64,000 nucleotides of DNA, from NCBI GenBank assembly GCA_029817715.1, contig JARUPY010000539.1, positions 2,021,501 to 2,085,500 on the forward strand, written 5' to 3'. Below the pieces are notes generated by a model. It made no database searches and was not told the DNA's origin. It worked only from the letters and a program-made list of their open reading frames with translations. The position numbers and the translations under genes were made by a program. Within the stretch, counting starts at the first letter, position 1; the number at the start of each line of letters is the position of its first letter. The DNA is from Melastoma dodecandrum. Its lineage: Eukaryota > Streptophyta > Magnoliopsida > Myrtales > Melastomataceae. Shown here one piece after another: positions 36,670-46,686 of the stretch.

Positions 36670-38327
36670 TTAGCGGCCCCCATTAAGGCGATAACCTCTC
36701 CCTTGAAAAGCCGACCCACCAGCTGCTGCGTAAGTCCCCCGCTGCTGCCCAGTCGTGGCGGTGCCAGTTTCTGCATGTCCAGAGTTGCCTGCATTCGAAG
36801 TGCTCCTTCCACCACCCAGACGGTGACCCCTTCCACGGAAAGCAACTCCCGCAGACTGATCTCGCTGCACTGGTGAGTTCACCTGGATCCCTTCCCCCCA
36901 GAATGCGACTACCTTGTGTCTGAGAAACCAACATCCTGTTAAGGTCTGTGTGCACGAATCAAAACCCTTTTAAGAGAGTTTGGAGCATAAGCACGCCGTG
37001 GGAGATAAAAGGTACTCGAATCTGATGCTCGAGCAAATGAAGGTAAGAGAGGTAGAAAAGAAGAAAAAGGATACACCCATAGAGGGGTCTTGAGGATGAA
37101 CTTCCCTCCGGATAGAGGGTGAAGTACTGTTAGAAAGTAGAACAGATGGCCTGCCACCATCCCTAGTATATCAGGCTTCAACGGATTCCCGAATATCAAA
37201 TCGAGGGCCAGCATTGCCCATGGGAGATAGAATCCCTGCACCAATCAATAATGTGAAAAACAACTGACGACAGATCTCGCGAATTTTGTTGTAGGACTTG
37301 TTGCGGCTATACCTTGAGAGAGACTACTCCATATATGTTGATACGCGCATTTGGGAACTCCCGGGACCAGATGTAAATGAGCATAAATACCAAGGAAGGT
37401 CCCATGAAGGGCGTCCAGAGAAATGGAACGATGGCCATTACCTGCATTGCCAATGGGCATCACCGCATTACTGGTTTATCACTTACAACTAGCATATGCT
37501 TATCTTGCTAACAGTTATCCCATATTTACCAGCAAATGATGCCGGCAAAACTCCCAACAACTATCGAGGCACATTTTATGGGACCTAGTGCCGATGCATG
37601 GCACAAGAAGGGCATTAGGTTGGTACATACCAGAAGCGACAGCGCCCCAAATATCAACATCCACAAGTAGTCCGCTGTCCTCTTATCAAAAGGACCCCTC
37701 TCTAACGAAACGCCATATTTCGCTCTGCAAACCATGGAAACGACGATGTCGAGATGAGTCGTTTTAAAACTAGCTCATAAAGCATAATGCTGTCGCAGAG
37801 AAATGGCGCGGTCTTACTTCGGCTAGTTTCTAATCTCTAAGAAGTCAAAAGATTAGGCTCGTCAGTAACTAGTTTTTGAGGGGATTATGGCAAGAAGTAG
37901 CAAATCAAATCAATGACTCACATCATGATTAGACGAATGGCAAAGGGAAATGAAAATCCCCCGAGAAAGAAGAAGTTACTGACGAGCCTCCATATCTGCA
38001 TACACAACGGAGAACCTTCGTTGTGATCAAGAAGGAAATCGCCCTCTCCAAATTCTTCGCAAAAGAAATGATCTGATCTCAGTCACCTGAAAGCGTTTGA
38101 AGACCAGTTCATATTCCAGGGCTAATGTCCAGGAATTGTACAGGCGGAAGTACAGGGCAGACGTGGTCATCAAGCACGCCACACCATATGTCTTGCTGAC
38201 CGGCGGCAGAGATCGGTAATATCTGACAAATGGGGATGGTTTAGCTCCCACTAACAGCTAGTCACATGAATGGCGCCTAAATGTGAAAGGCAAAGGTACA
38301 GGAAGCTTACTCTCCTGGCGTAGACAT
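36670..38327 (-). CDS. DER1: Derlin (ERAD rhomboid-like pseudoprotease)
   Basis: Seven exons (38327-38311, 38222-38087, 37995-37922, 37724-37631, 37441-37313, 37235-37075 and 36919-36670) join in frame to 286 residues. The first exon codes only MSTPGE, followed by YYRSLPPVSKTYGVACL. Family blocks include SNFFFLGGFSFPFAIRL, KYGVSLERGPFDKRTADYL, VPFLWTPFMGPSLVFM, FPNARINIYGVVSLKG, PWAMLALDLIFGNPLKPD and LTVLHPLSGGKFILKTP. Derlins are multi-spanning ER membrane proteins that move misfolded proteins to the cytosol with CDC48/p97. Two SHP-box-like motifs, AFRGRGHRLGG and AFQGRGYRLNGG, lie in the Gly-rich cytosolic tail and should bind CDC48. All lengths are typical. The stop is 25 bp from the end of a U-box kinase remnant on the same strand. 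Confidence 0.95.
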
Positions 38328-38892
38328 CTGCAGTGACGAGCATCAAGCTGAAGAGACGAGGATCAAATCTGATCTCTCCTTGCCCCCGACAGAGGAGGAG
38401 AATACACAAAGTCTTCACGGGGGAGAGTTGACTCGGGGTCTTCTGTCCCAAGGACAACCTCACCACCCCCACCATAAAAAACGAGACCACCTTGCTAAGA
38501 CCGCCAAGTCCCCCCACTAAGTAAAAGTCTCGTCTCATTTAGACGATTCTTTCCTGTTGTCATTGTTGATATTGACGAACAACAGAAATGAACGCTTCCA
38601 TCCAAAACTTATCCATTCGCATTGCTATTTAACCACAATTGCATTGTTTGGCCAACAACCATCTGGCGGATTATTTTACGCAAGTTAATTTCTCCACAAA
38701 TCAGCCAAAACAGTGATATTTGCAATTGCATACACGTGAAAGATGATTTCTCCCCTCTCGATGAAATTGAAAAGCGATAGATATACGTATAGGCAACTGC
38801 TGGACAAGAAAGGGAGACTACAATTTTATGCAGAGAGGCAACAGCACTTCAAGACTATCGCGTAGCACAAAACAAGGACCTGTTATTATTAC
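38328..38892. other. Intergenic region between asparaginase 3' end and Derlin 5' end
   Basis: It should contain the Derlin promoter and the asparaginase 3' UTR. A minus-strand frame at 38251-38538 overlaps Derlin exon 1 and has no recognisable product. Confidence 0.5.
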
Positions 38893-41045
38893 TCAGGGAT
38901 GAATGGTGAAAATCTCTACGTCTTCAGATACAGAATTCCTGACCGAGTACTGAAATGTCCACCCATGGCATGCCCCGGCGTGAATGCCCCTTCTGTTTAC
39001 TGCGAAGACAGCTCCCACGAAATTGGGATACTTCCTGGCAATGCGCGATATAGCATCCCTTGCGGCTGCTTTAGGTTCTATCCCGAGTCTCATACTCTCC
39101 ACAACTTGATAGCTGAAATAAAGAAAAAGCTTGAGTTTCAAAGTGCAAAATCCCGGAAACATGGTATCTCAGCCGCTAGAGAATTGCACGTGCATGCAAA
39201 CTCCTACTTCTGCATCCGCCAGCAGATAGAACAACCTGCACAACCTATTGTGTTCTTAAGCAGACACGACAAAAATTTGAATCGTTAAATGTACCGACGT
39301 ATGACATGTTTCAAGTTCAGGCATAAAAATATGAAAGAAGCTTTCCCAACCATTTCCAAGGAATTTGCTGCCTGCTCACAGGCCTGACAAACTGAATTAC
39401 TTCATATAGAAACTAACAAGAATGAACACTGCACCAATCAAAAAAATTCAAACCATCAGCTGTTACTTTCATATGGTTATTATTTTCCAATCTTGATCAT
39501 TTTCCCCTTCAATCACATGGTCTATGCAAGCACTTAGCACGGACGCCTGACTCCAGCGAAGGAATGTGAATCACGACAGGACTTTCATAAGTTTTTTATT
39601 TGGTTAGTAACAAAGTGGATTGTTGCTCATTTGCTGGCAAATCATTCTAACAGAAGTACCATGGGAGAAATCGCATCATGATGTCACCATCCCCTGTAGC
39701 TCCGCAAGCACCTACTTCATCAATAGCATATGCTCCAGACCCTGCAATTGGTCCATCGCCAACCCTGCATAGGGAAGAAACCTTTACTCACATTTCCAGC
39801 CCATAATCACCATGACCCTGTATAGGAATGATAGTAGAGTTTCAAAGAACCACAATTTAATGATCAGAAACTGAAAGGATGCCTTCTTCACAATCAGGAA
39901 ATCATATTTGCTCTCTCAGAAAAGTAGGCCTCTGCATGAAATATACCTGCCAGGGATCTTGAAGGTCGCTCCGTTAGTTGATGTACCCACAGCAATGTGC
40001 CCAGCCTACACAATTGAAGCAGCTTACTAAAGATAAAATCAGAAACCTCACCCAGGCACAAAGAGTACATAAAGTAGGCTGTGAGAATCATCAACATACT
40101 TTGTCAATCACAGCCATTGCAATGGTATCATGGTTATGAGGTCCAACATGGGATGGACTCAACCCTATAGCACTCATCAAATTTGCTTCGCCACACGTAT
40201 TCTCAGTGCCCTTGGGATGATATGGCCCACAGCTATCTGGAGGTGTCACACTTTTCCAGAAGTTTGGCTGACATCTATTTGCTTTCCACTTCTTCCACTT
40301 GTCAATGGACTCGGGCGAGCTAAGATTCGAGGGACCAGGAAGACCCATCGAAAGAGCGAAAGCCGATGCTTTATCCCCAACCAACAAGGTGTGTTCAGTA
40401 TGCCTCATGACCAATCGCGCAGCCCTGATGCCGTCCTTCACATGCCTCATGGCAGCAACAGCTCCGACTTCCATTGTAACCTATACGACATCCTTGGGAC
40501 GAATCAATTCCTCAAGTCAACATGGCAGCCGCGAGCAGTAATTCACAGAAGGAAAACATTCGAGAAGAAGTGTGAATTACCCCGTCCATGACAAGTGCGT
40601 CAATGGTAGTTTCACCATTCTCATCAGGACTACCGCCAGGTCCCACTGCATTATTCAATGCGAGACGGGGCAACTTTTAAACCAAAAGAGCAGAGATCCG
40701 GAGAAGGGAATCAAAAGGCGAACGGGGGATCGGCTTGTACGGAGATCGAGTACCTGTGCCGTCGCACCTCAATTCTTCGCAGGCAGAGCAACCTTCCACG
40801 ACGGCGTCCACGGCAGATGTCCCCCGCTCGACGGCGTCCCACGCAGCTCTCACTGCTTCAACGAAGGGCCAGGTGCTCACCACAACCGGGCGGACGGGGT
40901 CGTCGCAGCCATTAGTCTACGAAAGAATCAGTCTCGACAGGTTGAAAAATGAAGGTTGAATGAAATGGAAGGCGAATCGAAATCACACCGCCGCCTTGGA
41001 CAAGAGTAAAAGCAGTAGGAATCCATTGAAGATCGTCGAGCGCAT
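38893..41045 (-). CDS. Aspartylglucosaminidase-type isoaspartyl peptidase/L-asparaginase
   Basis: Seven exons (41045-40989, 40916-40754, 40645-40581, 40480-40100, 40005-39947, 39764-39660 and 39112-38893) join in frame to 349 residues, the normal size. Exon 1 codes a signal peptide ([19 protein letters not shown]) and is found only from its splice donor GTGTGA; a longer apparent frame upstream was rejected. Conserved blocks are [64 protein letters not shown] and [21 protein letters not shown] carries the Thr exposed by autocleavage as catalytic nucleophile, and [11 protein letters not shown] and [18 protein letters not shown] follow. Such Ntn-hydrolases cleave N4-(GlcNAc)-Asn or isoaspartyl/Asn bonds after entry to the secretory pathway; substrate preference cannot be read here. 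Confidence 0.95.
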
Positions 41046-41277
41046 CCGGAGGGTTTCCGGATAACTCATCCACGTGCGACAAAGAAGACCTGGCTTTTGA
41101 CTTGCGGCAACCCAATCACACATTTACAGCAGTTAACCCACCCAATCTTTCTTTTTATTAGAGATTTTTTTTATGGATAAATTTACTACTAAAATTCCAA
41201 AATTTTGTTTAATAATATTTTTACAAACACCTAATCGTGAAAAGTATTCATTCGGGTGATCATAGTTGATCATACAA

Positions 41278-42998
41278 TTATTGTTCTTCCGCCTTTGCTC
41301 CACCAACAATCCTCTTCCAAAGCCAATGCTCCTTCCAAACTCTGTCCATCTTCTCGATTGGTACGTTCTTCGTCTCCGGCATCAGAAGGTGCACAAATAC
41401 CGTCATCCCTACCACCCATCCTCCGTAGAAGAAGAAAATTCCTGCCTTTAGGTTGCACAGCATCGCCAGCGTTGTCTGAGCCACAGCAATTGTGAACACA
41501 AAGCTCACCCCGACTGTTATGCTCTGCCCCGCCGATCGTATATCCAGCGGGTATATCTCGCTCGGCACTAGCCACCCCAGAGGCCCCCATGACCACCCGA
41601 ACCCTGCCACGTACACACATATCATCAACAGCGTGAGGTATGCGTACCCTTTGCTAAGCCCTCCGTGGTCGCCTAGCTTCGCGGCCAAGATTGCGCCGAC
41701 CATGACTTGCGACAGGAACATCTGGATTCCCCCGACCAGGAACAGTGTCCTCCTGCCTAGCTTGTCCACCATCAGCATGGATGCGAAGGTCGAACCTGTT
41801 CCCACAACACCGCTCACGAAAACAGTGGCCAGAAGCGATGCACTTTCCCCTAACCCGATTGTCCGGAACAGGACTGGGCAGTAGAAACCAATGACATTGA
41901 TCCCCGTCATCTGTTGGAATAACGGAATTGCTACCGCCATGACGAGTTGCGGCCTGTACTTTCTCTTGGTGATCTCACAGAATGGATTAGTGGTGGTTGC
42001 CACAACAGAACTTGCACTGACGAGGTCATAGAACTCGGCCTCGACATCGTCCATGCCACGTACACGCCGCAGGATCGACTTTGCCCTTTCGTTGCGGTTG
42101 GTGTCCTTGCCAGTGCCCTGAATTAGGCTATTTGGGGTGTCTGGGAGAAAAATTGCCCCCAAGGTAAGGATCAAAGCAGGCACTGCCGCCATGGACAGGG
42201 AGATTCGCCAGCCCCAGCCTCCTCTGATCTTTTCTGTTCCATAGTTGATCAGGTTAGCCGTCAGCCCCCCGATCTGGATTGATAACTGGAAGCCGTTGCT
42301 GAAAGCTCCCCTGTATCTTGCTGGCGCCATCTCCGAGAGGTACAGTGGAACCGACTGAACATCAATCAATCAATTGAGGAAAAGAAAAGGGCACGGTGGC
42401 TACTTGCTTTGGACATCCCTCTTGAAAATAACCAACCTGGTTTGCGAAGCCAACACCAAAGCCAAGGAGGATACGGCCGAGTATCAACATGTAAATGTCC
42501 TGCGCAGCACCTCCGAGGGCTGAGCCGGCTAGGAATATGGCTCCAGAGAGCAGAACGCACAATTTCCTGCCTTAGATTTTAGTGACAAAGGACGCCGAGA
42601 AAGAAGTGATGAGGCCAGCGATGTAGAGAGAGGAAGTGAATAAGGTGAGGAGCTGGCTGTCAAATTTGCAGTAGTTGCTGATCTTGGTGTCTCCCTTCAT
42701 CCTCTGGTAAATGTCCGGAAAGAATCTCCGAAGGAACGCATCCATCGCTGTCACTCCGCCTATCATTCACAAGCAGAAGAAACGAAACCGTTGGGCACAT
42801 TCTCTTGAACGACTGTAAAAAACGGAACAGAGGCAGGTTGTAAGAGGGGAAAAGAAAGACGGGACCCGAAATCCCGATGTCGTAGCCAAAGAGGACGCCC
42901 CCCATGGCAGCCATCATGCAGGACAAGACGACGAAGGAGGTGACCCTGCCGCCATAATCTGCGACACTCTCTTTGGCAACGGAGAGACCACCAGCCAT
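41278..42998 (-). pseudogene. Sugar transport protein (STP family) with one in-frame stop
   Basis: Three exons (42998-42866, 42759-42437 and 42354-41278) join in frame across 511 codons. They read as a 12-span H+/hexose symporter of the major facilitator superfamily. Markers are GGVLFGYDIGIS, GGVTAMDAFLRRFFPDIY, AGSALGGAAQDIYMLILGR, VPLYLSEMAPARYRGAF, FLPDTPNSLI, FQQMTGINVIGFY, GFGWSWGPLGWLVPSEIYP and PETKNVPIEKM. Codon 107 is TAA (42572-42574) in SFVTKI-stop-GRKLC, where the family has an aromatic residue before GRK, consistent with TAC changed to TAA. No other frameshift or stop was seen and splice sites are good. It is either a very recent pseudogene or null allele, or an assembly error in an intact gene. 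As read, the product would stop after about three membrane spans. Confidence 0.85.
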
Positions 42999-43734
42999 GG
43001 CGGTTGTTGTTCCAGCAGTCAACGTTGCTCAAAGCAGCAGGCAAGGGGAAGACTGAAGAAGGGAGAAATGTCTACTTGTAGAGAGCTAACTTCCAACGTA
43101 CACTGCTTAAAATATTTAGCAAAATATTACATGAATTTTTAAAAATTTGTCGGATGTTACAGAAGCTAATTTTTCGACGTATAAACTCAAATTTTTCAAA
43201 TATTAAATTATTTTTTATCGAATATTTTAAAAATATTTTTTAGGAGTAATCGCAGTGGTAGCAGTTTGGTGGGACAAAATATTCAAAGCTCGATTTGTCC
43301 ACTCAACCCTTCTCAATCACAAACACGCGCCCCCACTTTCCCATACGACCAAGAAATCGATATATGAAATTATCCATAAATTCCGGACTCTGCCAGATAT
43401 ATAAAACAACGGAACCGGGACGTGTCGATCCGAACTCATCCAATTTTTGTCGGAATGGGCCTGCAAGAGCCCGTCATCTTGTAACTTCGGATGGGCTTTG
43501 GTCCAAATCGTACCTCCCAGACTTTGACTGTTATTGTCCAAAGCTTTTCGTCCTTTCTGTCGGCCGGGAACGACGAATGTGAGCGGGATGGGCCCGGCGA
43601 GCTTAACCCCCGCCTTCTTCCGTCTCCTTTATTTACTCCCCACCAGATCATCCCCGTTTCGTCGAGCAGTCGGAGGTGGAGCCCTTCTCTGCGTCGCCAA
43701 GTCGAAGAGCGTTACTCCCTCGTGTTCCCAAGAG

Positions 43735-43959
43735 ATGGTGAAAGCGATCAGAGTCCACGAGCTTGGGGTGCCGAGGTTAGAGCGAACGGGATATATCTAA
43801 TCGTTCGCCGTGCTTCCTCTGTTGTTGGAAGTGGCTTCGTGTGTTCTCATTCTGGGGTTGTTGATGCTGTTGTGTCCGATCGGATGTGGGTGTGTTAGGT
43901 GTTGAAATGGGCGGACGTTGAGGTTGGGGAGCCCAAGGAGGGGGAGATTCGCGTCAGGA
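43735..43959 (+). pseudogene. Quinone oxidoreductase pseudogene, 5' part upstream of the LTR insertion
   Basis: The start reads MVKAIRVHELG from ATG 43735. An intron follows, then VLKWADVEVGEPKEGEIRV, the N-terminus of plant zeta-crystallin-like NADPH:quinone reductase of the medium-chain dehydrogenase fold. At the exon 1/exon 2 join (CCGAG to GTGTTG) the expected PEVLKW frame needs one more base, so a one-base deletion is likely. Coding sequence stops at 43959, where the LTR begins; it resumes at 56880. Confidence 0.85.
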
Positions 43960-44943
43960 TGTTGACATGGCAATTAATTTTGGGCCTGGGTTTAGAACAG
44001 AAACCCAGTATTCCCTCAAGTCACACTCCGAGTCGGCCCAAGACGTAGTCGTCTAGGCCGACTCACGACGAAATCGACTAGGTCGATTTATGACAAAGTC
44101 GATTAGGTCGACTTATAAACGGGGTCGACTAGGTCGACTCACGATGAAGGAACATGGTGATCAAAGCCAATCAAGATGACTCAACAGTAGCTAGGTCTAC
44201 TAGTAGAGTCGAATCGACGGAATCCTGGATAAAGTCGACCAAGTCGATCGCAGTCCGTACAGATCGGTCAAGTCGACGAGGTCGGAATAAATTTATTCAT
44301 TTTCAATCACGTTTGCTAAAGATCGTAACTGATCTTAAATATCCAGGAACGTGATCCCATATATCAAGGGGGTTGTTGAGACACCCCCACGACATTAGGG
44401 ATCACGATCTATAACACGATCTGTAAAAACATTTATCTGTTACTCGTTAATCGCAAACAAATCCTCTATAAATAGCAGAGGGATTTTTCAAAACAGGGTA
44501 CGACCACACGCAGCCAAAACACTGAAGTTTGTTCGTCAACCTTAGGAAATTAGACACCTCGACCCGGTTCATCGGTCAACTCCCTTTCCACCAGCAGAGT
44601 GAGCTCGTAGGGCCTTTGCCGTCAACCCCCGCCAGCGACACCACCGACGGAGTGAGCTCGTAGGGCCTTCGTCACGACCTTCCGCCAGCAACCACCACAG
44701 ACGGAGCGAGCTTCCAAGGCCTTCGTCACGCGTTCTCCGCCGCTACAAGATCCTACGTCGTCACCATCGTGTCCCTTTTTCCTTTTAATGGCTGTAAGCC
44801 CTTTTCTTTTAATGTTCTGAAGATTGTAAGACTTGCATTATTTTTTGTATAAAGTTAGTGCATCTTCTTACTGGCGACCACAATACTACTACTGTGAGTC
44901 CTTTGCCAAATATTTCCGACGTGTTTCATTCTGTGCGCGAACA
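43960..44943 (+). repeat. 5' LTR of the Ty3/gypsy element
   Basis: 984 bp, TG...CA. A TATA box TATAAATA lies at 44467-44474. GTGAGC-type units at 44599, 44652 and 44706 form a 53-54-bp tandem repeat in the R/U5 part. Confidence 0.95.
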
Positions 44944-44944
44944 C

Positions 44945-44966
44945 GTTTTTGGCGACCACAGTGGGA
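44945..44966 (+). other. Putative primer-binding site of the retrotransposon
   Basis: TTTTTGGCGACCACAGTGGG starts directly after the LTR. TGGCG... tracts at this place are typical of Tat/Athila elements. I did not match it to a specific tRNA. Confidence 0.5.
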
Positions 44967-44970
44967 GGAC

Positions 44971-46686
44971 ATGCCGAGAAATACTCGAAGTACTACTCAG
45001 AATCCCTTAGATGGGGAAAACCAGGAACTTCCTCCGGGAATGAACTTGGAAGCGCCAACCCTAGGAGGCCAGGCAGCTACGAACCAGTCCGCTTTTGATT
45101 CACATGCCCAAGTGCCAGCCCTAGGAGGCCAAGCAGCTACAAACCAGTCCGCTTTTGATTCACATGCCCCGTCCGAATTTATTTCGAGACTGGAGTTCCA
45201 CAAGGAATTGGGGAGTGTGCGTCAGGATTTGACCGATATGAAGGGCATCCTAATGGATGTCCAAACTCTAATAGGGCGTCTTTCTGGCCCGAGAGACGAG
45301 GAAAGAGTAAGACCTCGTATGAGAGAGGCCCCATTTAGGGAGTCTACGTTCATGGCGGACGCTCGTCGGACTACTCAAGGGCCACGTAACGTGACTTTTG
45401 AGCGATCCGACATAAGGACAAATACTCTATTCGAACCTGGGAATTTGGTTCCCCCTAGTCGACCCTCTTCTTCACGTAATCAACCGACGAATACGTATTG
45501 GAATGAGGCAGAGGACTTTCAAGAGGAAACGGATCTAGGGGAGGATTTTATTCCGTCTCATCGCCCTGGAAAAGAACCTGTAATCGACGCGACTGGAGAC
45601 CCCTATGGGCTTGGATCCCGAGGTGGAAACTTTCGGGAAGAGCCTTCTTTCTACACGAGGAATCCAGTGAGTCAGACAGTGGGGGAAAGATCTCCGTACA
45701 GCCCGATAAGGTCAACTCGACCTACAGCGCAGGCCCCAGTAGGCGGTGTACCCCCAGACTTGAGGGAGGCCATAACTCAGGTTATAGAGCAAGTCGTCCC
45801 CGGAATAGCTCGGCGAGACGACGCCTGTTTGTACAGGTCTCCCTATCCTACGTATGTCGACAGGGATTTCCCTTTACCTAGAGGTTATAAGGTGCCCGAC
45901 TTTACTCGTTTTTCGGGTGAAGATGAAATGACCCCACTCGAGCATGTCGCTCGCTTCACTCACCAACTTGGTGAGGCGGCTGGGAACGACTTTTGGAAAC
46001 TGAAGCTCTTCCCTAACTCGTTAACAGGGGATGCCTTTACGTGGTATGCGAGTTTGCCGCCAGGGTCAATAGCCTCGTGGACTCAGATGCAATCTATGTT
46101 CGTTAAGACCTTTGCTCGACTGGACACCCCCATGTCGATGTTTGAGGTAATGCGCCTTAAGCAGGCTAACGGAGAACACCCAGGGCAGTTTCTAATGAAA
46201 CTCAGGAAGGCCCTACTACGGTGTAGCCCCCCCATACCGGAGAAGGATCAATTACTTCTCGCATTAAATGCGTTGACTATTCCGTTCCGGAAAAAGCTGC
46301 AGGGCGAGCGCTTTGCTGACCTGTATGACATAGCAAGGAGGGCCGCAGAGTATTATCAGCTCCTTACAGAGGAAGCCCAGCTGACTCGAGCCTACCAAGT
46401 CGACACTTATGAAGTCGACGTGGCGGAATTTGTCAAGGGGGAGTCGACTATATGCGACCCCCTGGCTAAGAAGAATTCCAAAGCTAAGGCATCCCAAAAG
46501 AATGCCGAAGAAAGAAAATATTCTTTCGACACAGATAAAGTCGACGCTATATTCGACTGGCTTCATCAAAGGAAAAGGATTAGGCTTAAGCCCGGCCATC
46601 GAGTTCCCCAGACAGAGAGGGAAAAGAATAGACTGCAAGTGGCATGGGTCTTTCACCCATGCTACCAAGGACTATTTGTCCTTTAG
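44971..46686 (+). CDS. Retrotransposon gag
   Basis: The first ATG after the LTR opens a frame of 571 codons. The open frame extends upstream into the LTR, but ATG 44971 is preferred because it lies just after the primer-binding site. The N-terminal part has a short internal duplication (ALGGQAATNQSAFDSH-like units at about 45055 and 45115). The retrotransposon gag core follows, with DFTRFSGEDEMTPLEHVARF, WKLKLFPNSLTGDAFTWYAS and DLYDIARRAAEYYQLL. Near 46610 the conserved zinc-knuckle-like segment CKWHGSFTHATKDY continues in frame 2 rather than frame 1, so a frame change occurs there. Confidence 0.9.
   Translation: MPRNTRSTTQNPLDGENQELPPGMNLEAPTLGGQAATNQSAFDSHAQVPALGGQAATNQSAFDSHAPSEFISRLEFHKELGSVRQDLTDMKGILMDVQTLIGRLSGPRDEERVRPRMREAPFRESTFMADARRTTQGPRNVTFERSDIRTNTLFEPGNLVPPSRPSSSRNQPTNTYWNEAEDFQEETDLGEDFIPSHRPGKEPVIDATGDPYGLGSRGGNFREEPSFYTRNPVSQTVGERSPYSPIRSTRPTAQAPVGGVPPDLREAITQVIEQVVPGIARRDDACLYRSPYPTYVDRDFPLPRGYKVPDFTRFSGEDEMTPLEHVARFTHQLGEAAGNDFWKLKLFPNSLTGDAFTWYASLPPGSIASWTQMQSMFVKTFARLDTPMSMFEVMRLKQANGEHPGQFLMKLRKALLRCSPPIPEKDQLLLALNALTIPFRKKLQGERFADLYDIARRAAEYYQLLTEEAQLTRAYQVDTYEVDVAEFVKGESTICDPLAKKNSKAKASQKNAEERKYSFDTDKVDAIFDWLHQRKRIRLKPGHRVPQTEREKNRLQVAWVFHPCYQGLFVL

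Noticed and set aside
37526..37640. A possible Derlin exon on the minus strand with PFL...LGP similarity after LSLL
   Set aside because: The true exon with VPFLWTPFMGPSLVFM lies at 37313-37441 with proper acceptor and donor; the other segment reads through the intron and diverges at once.
40912..41115. An upstream minus-strand frame that could be the asparaginase N-terminus
   Set aside because: It does not use ATG and lacks a signal peptide; an overlapping frame gives ATG 41045, a clean signal peptide and an in-phase donor.
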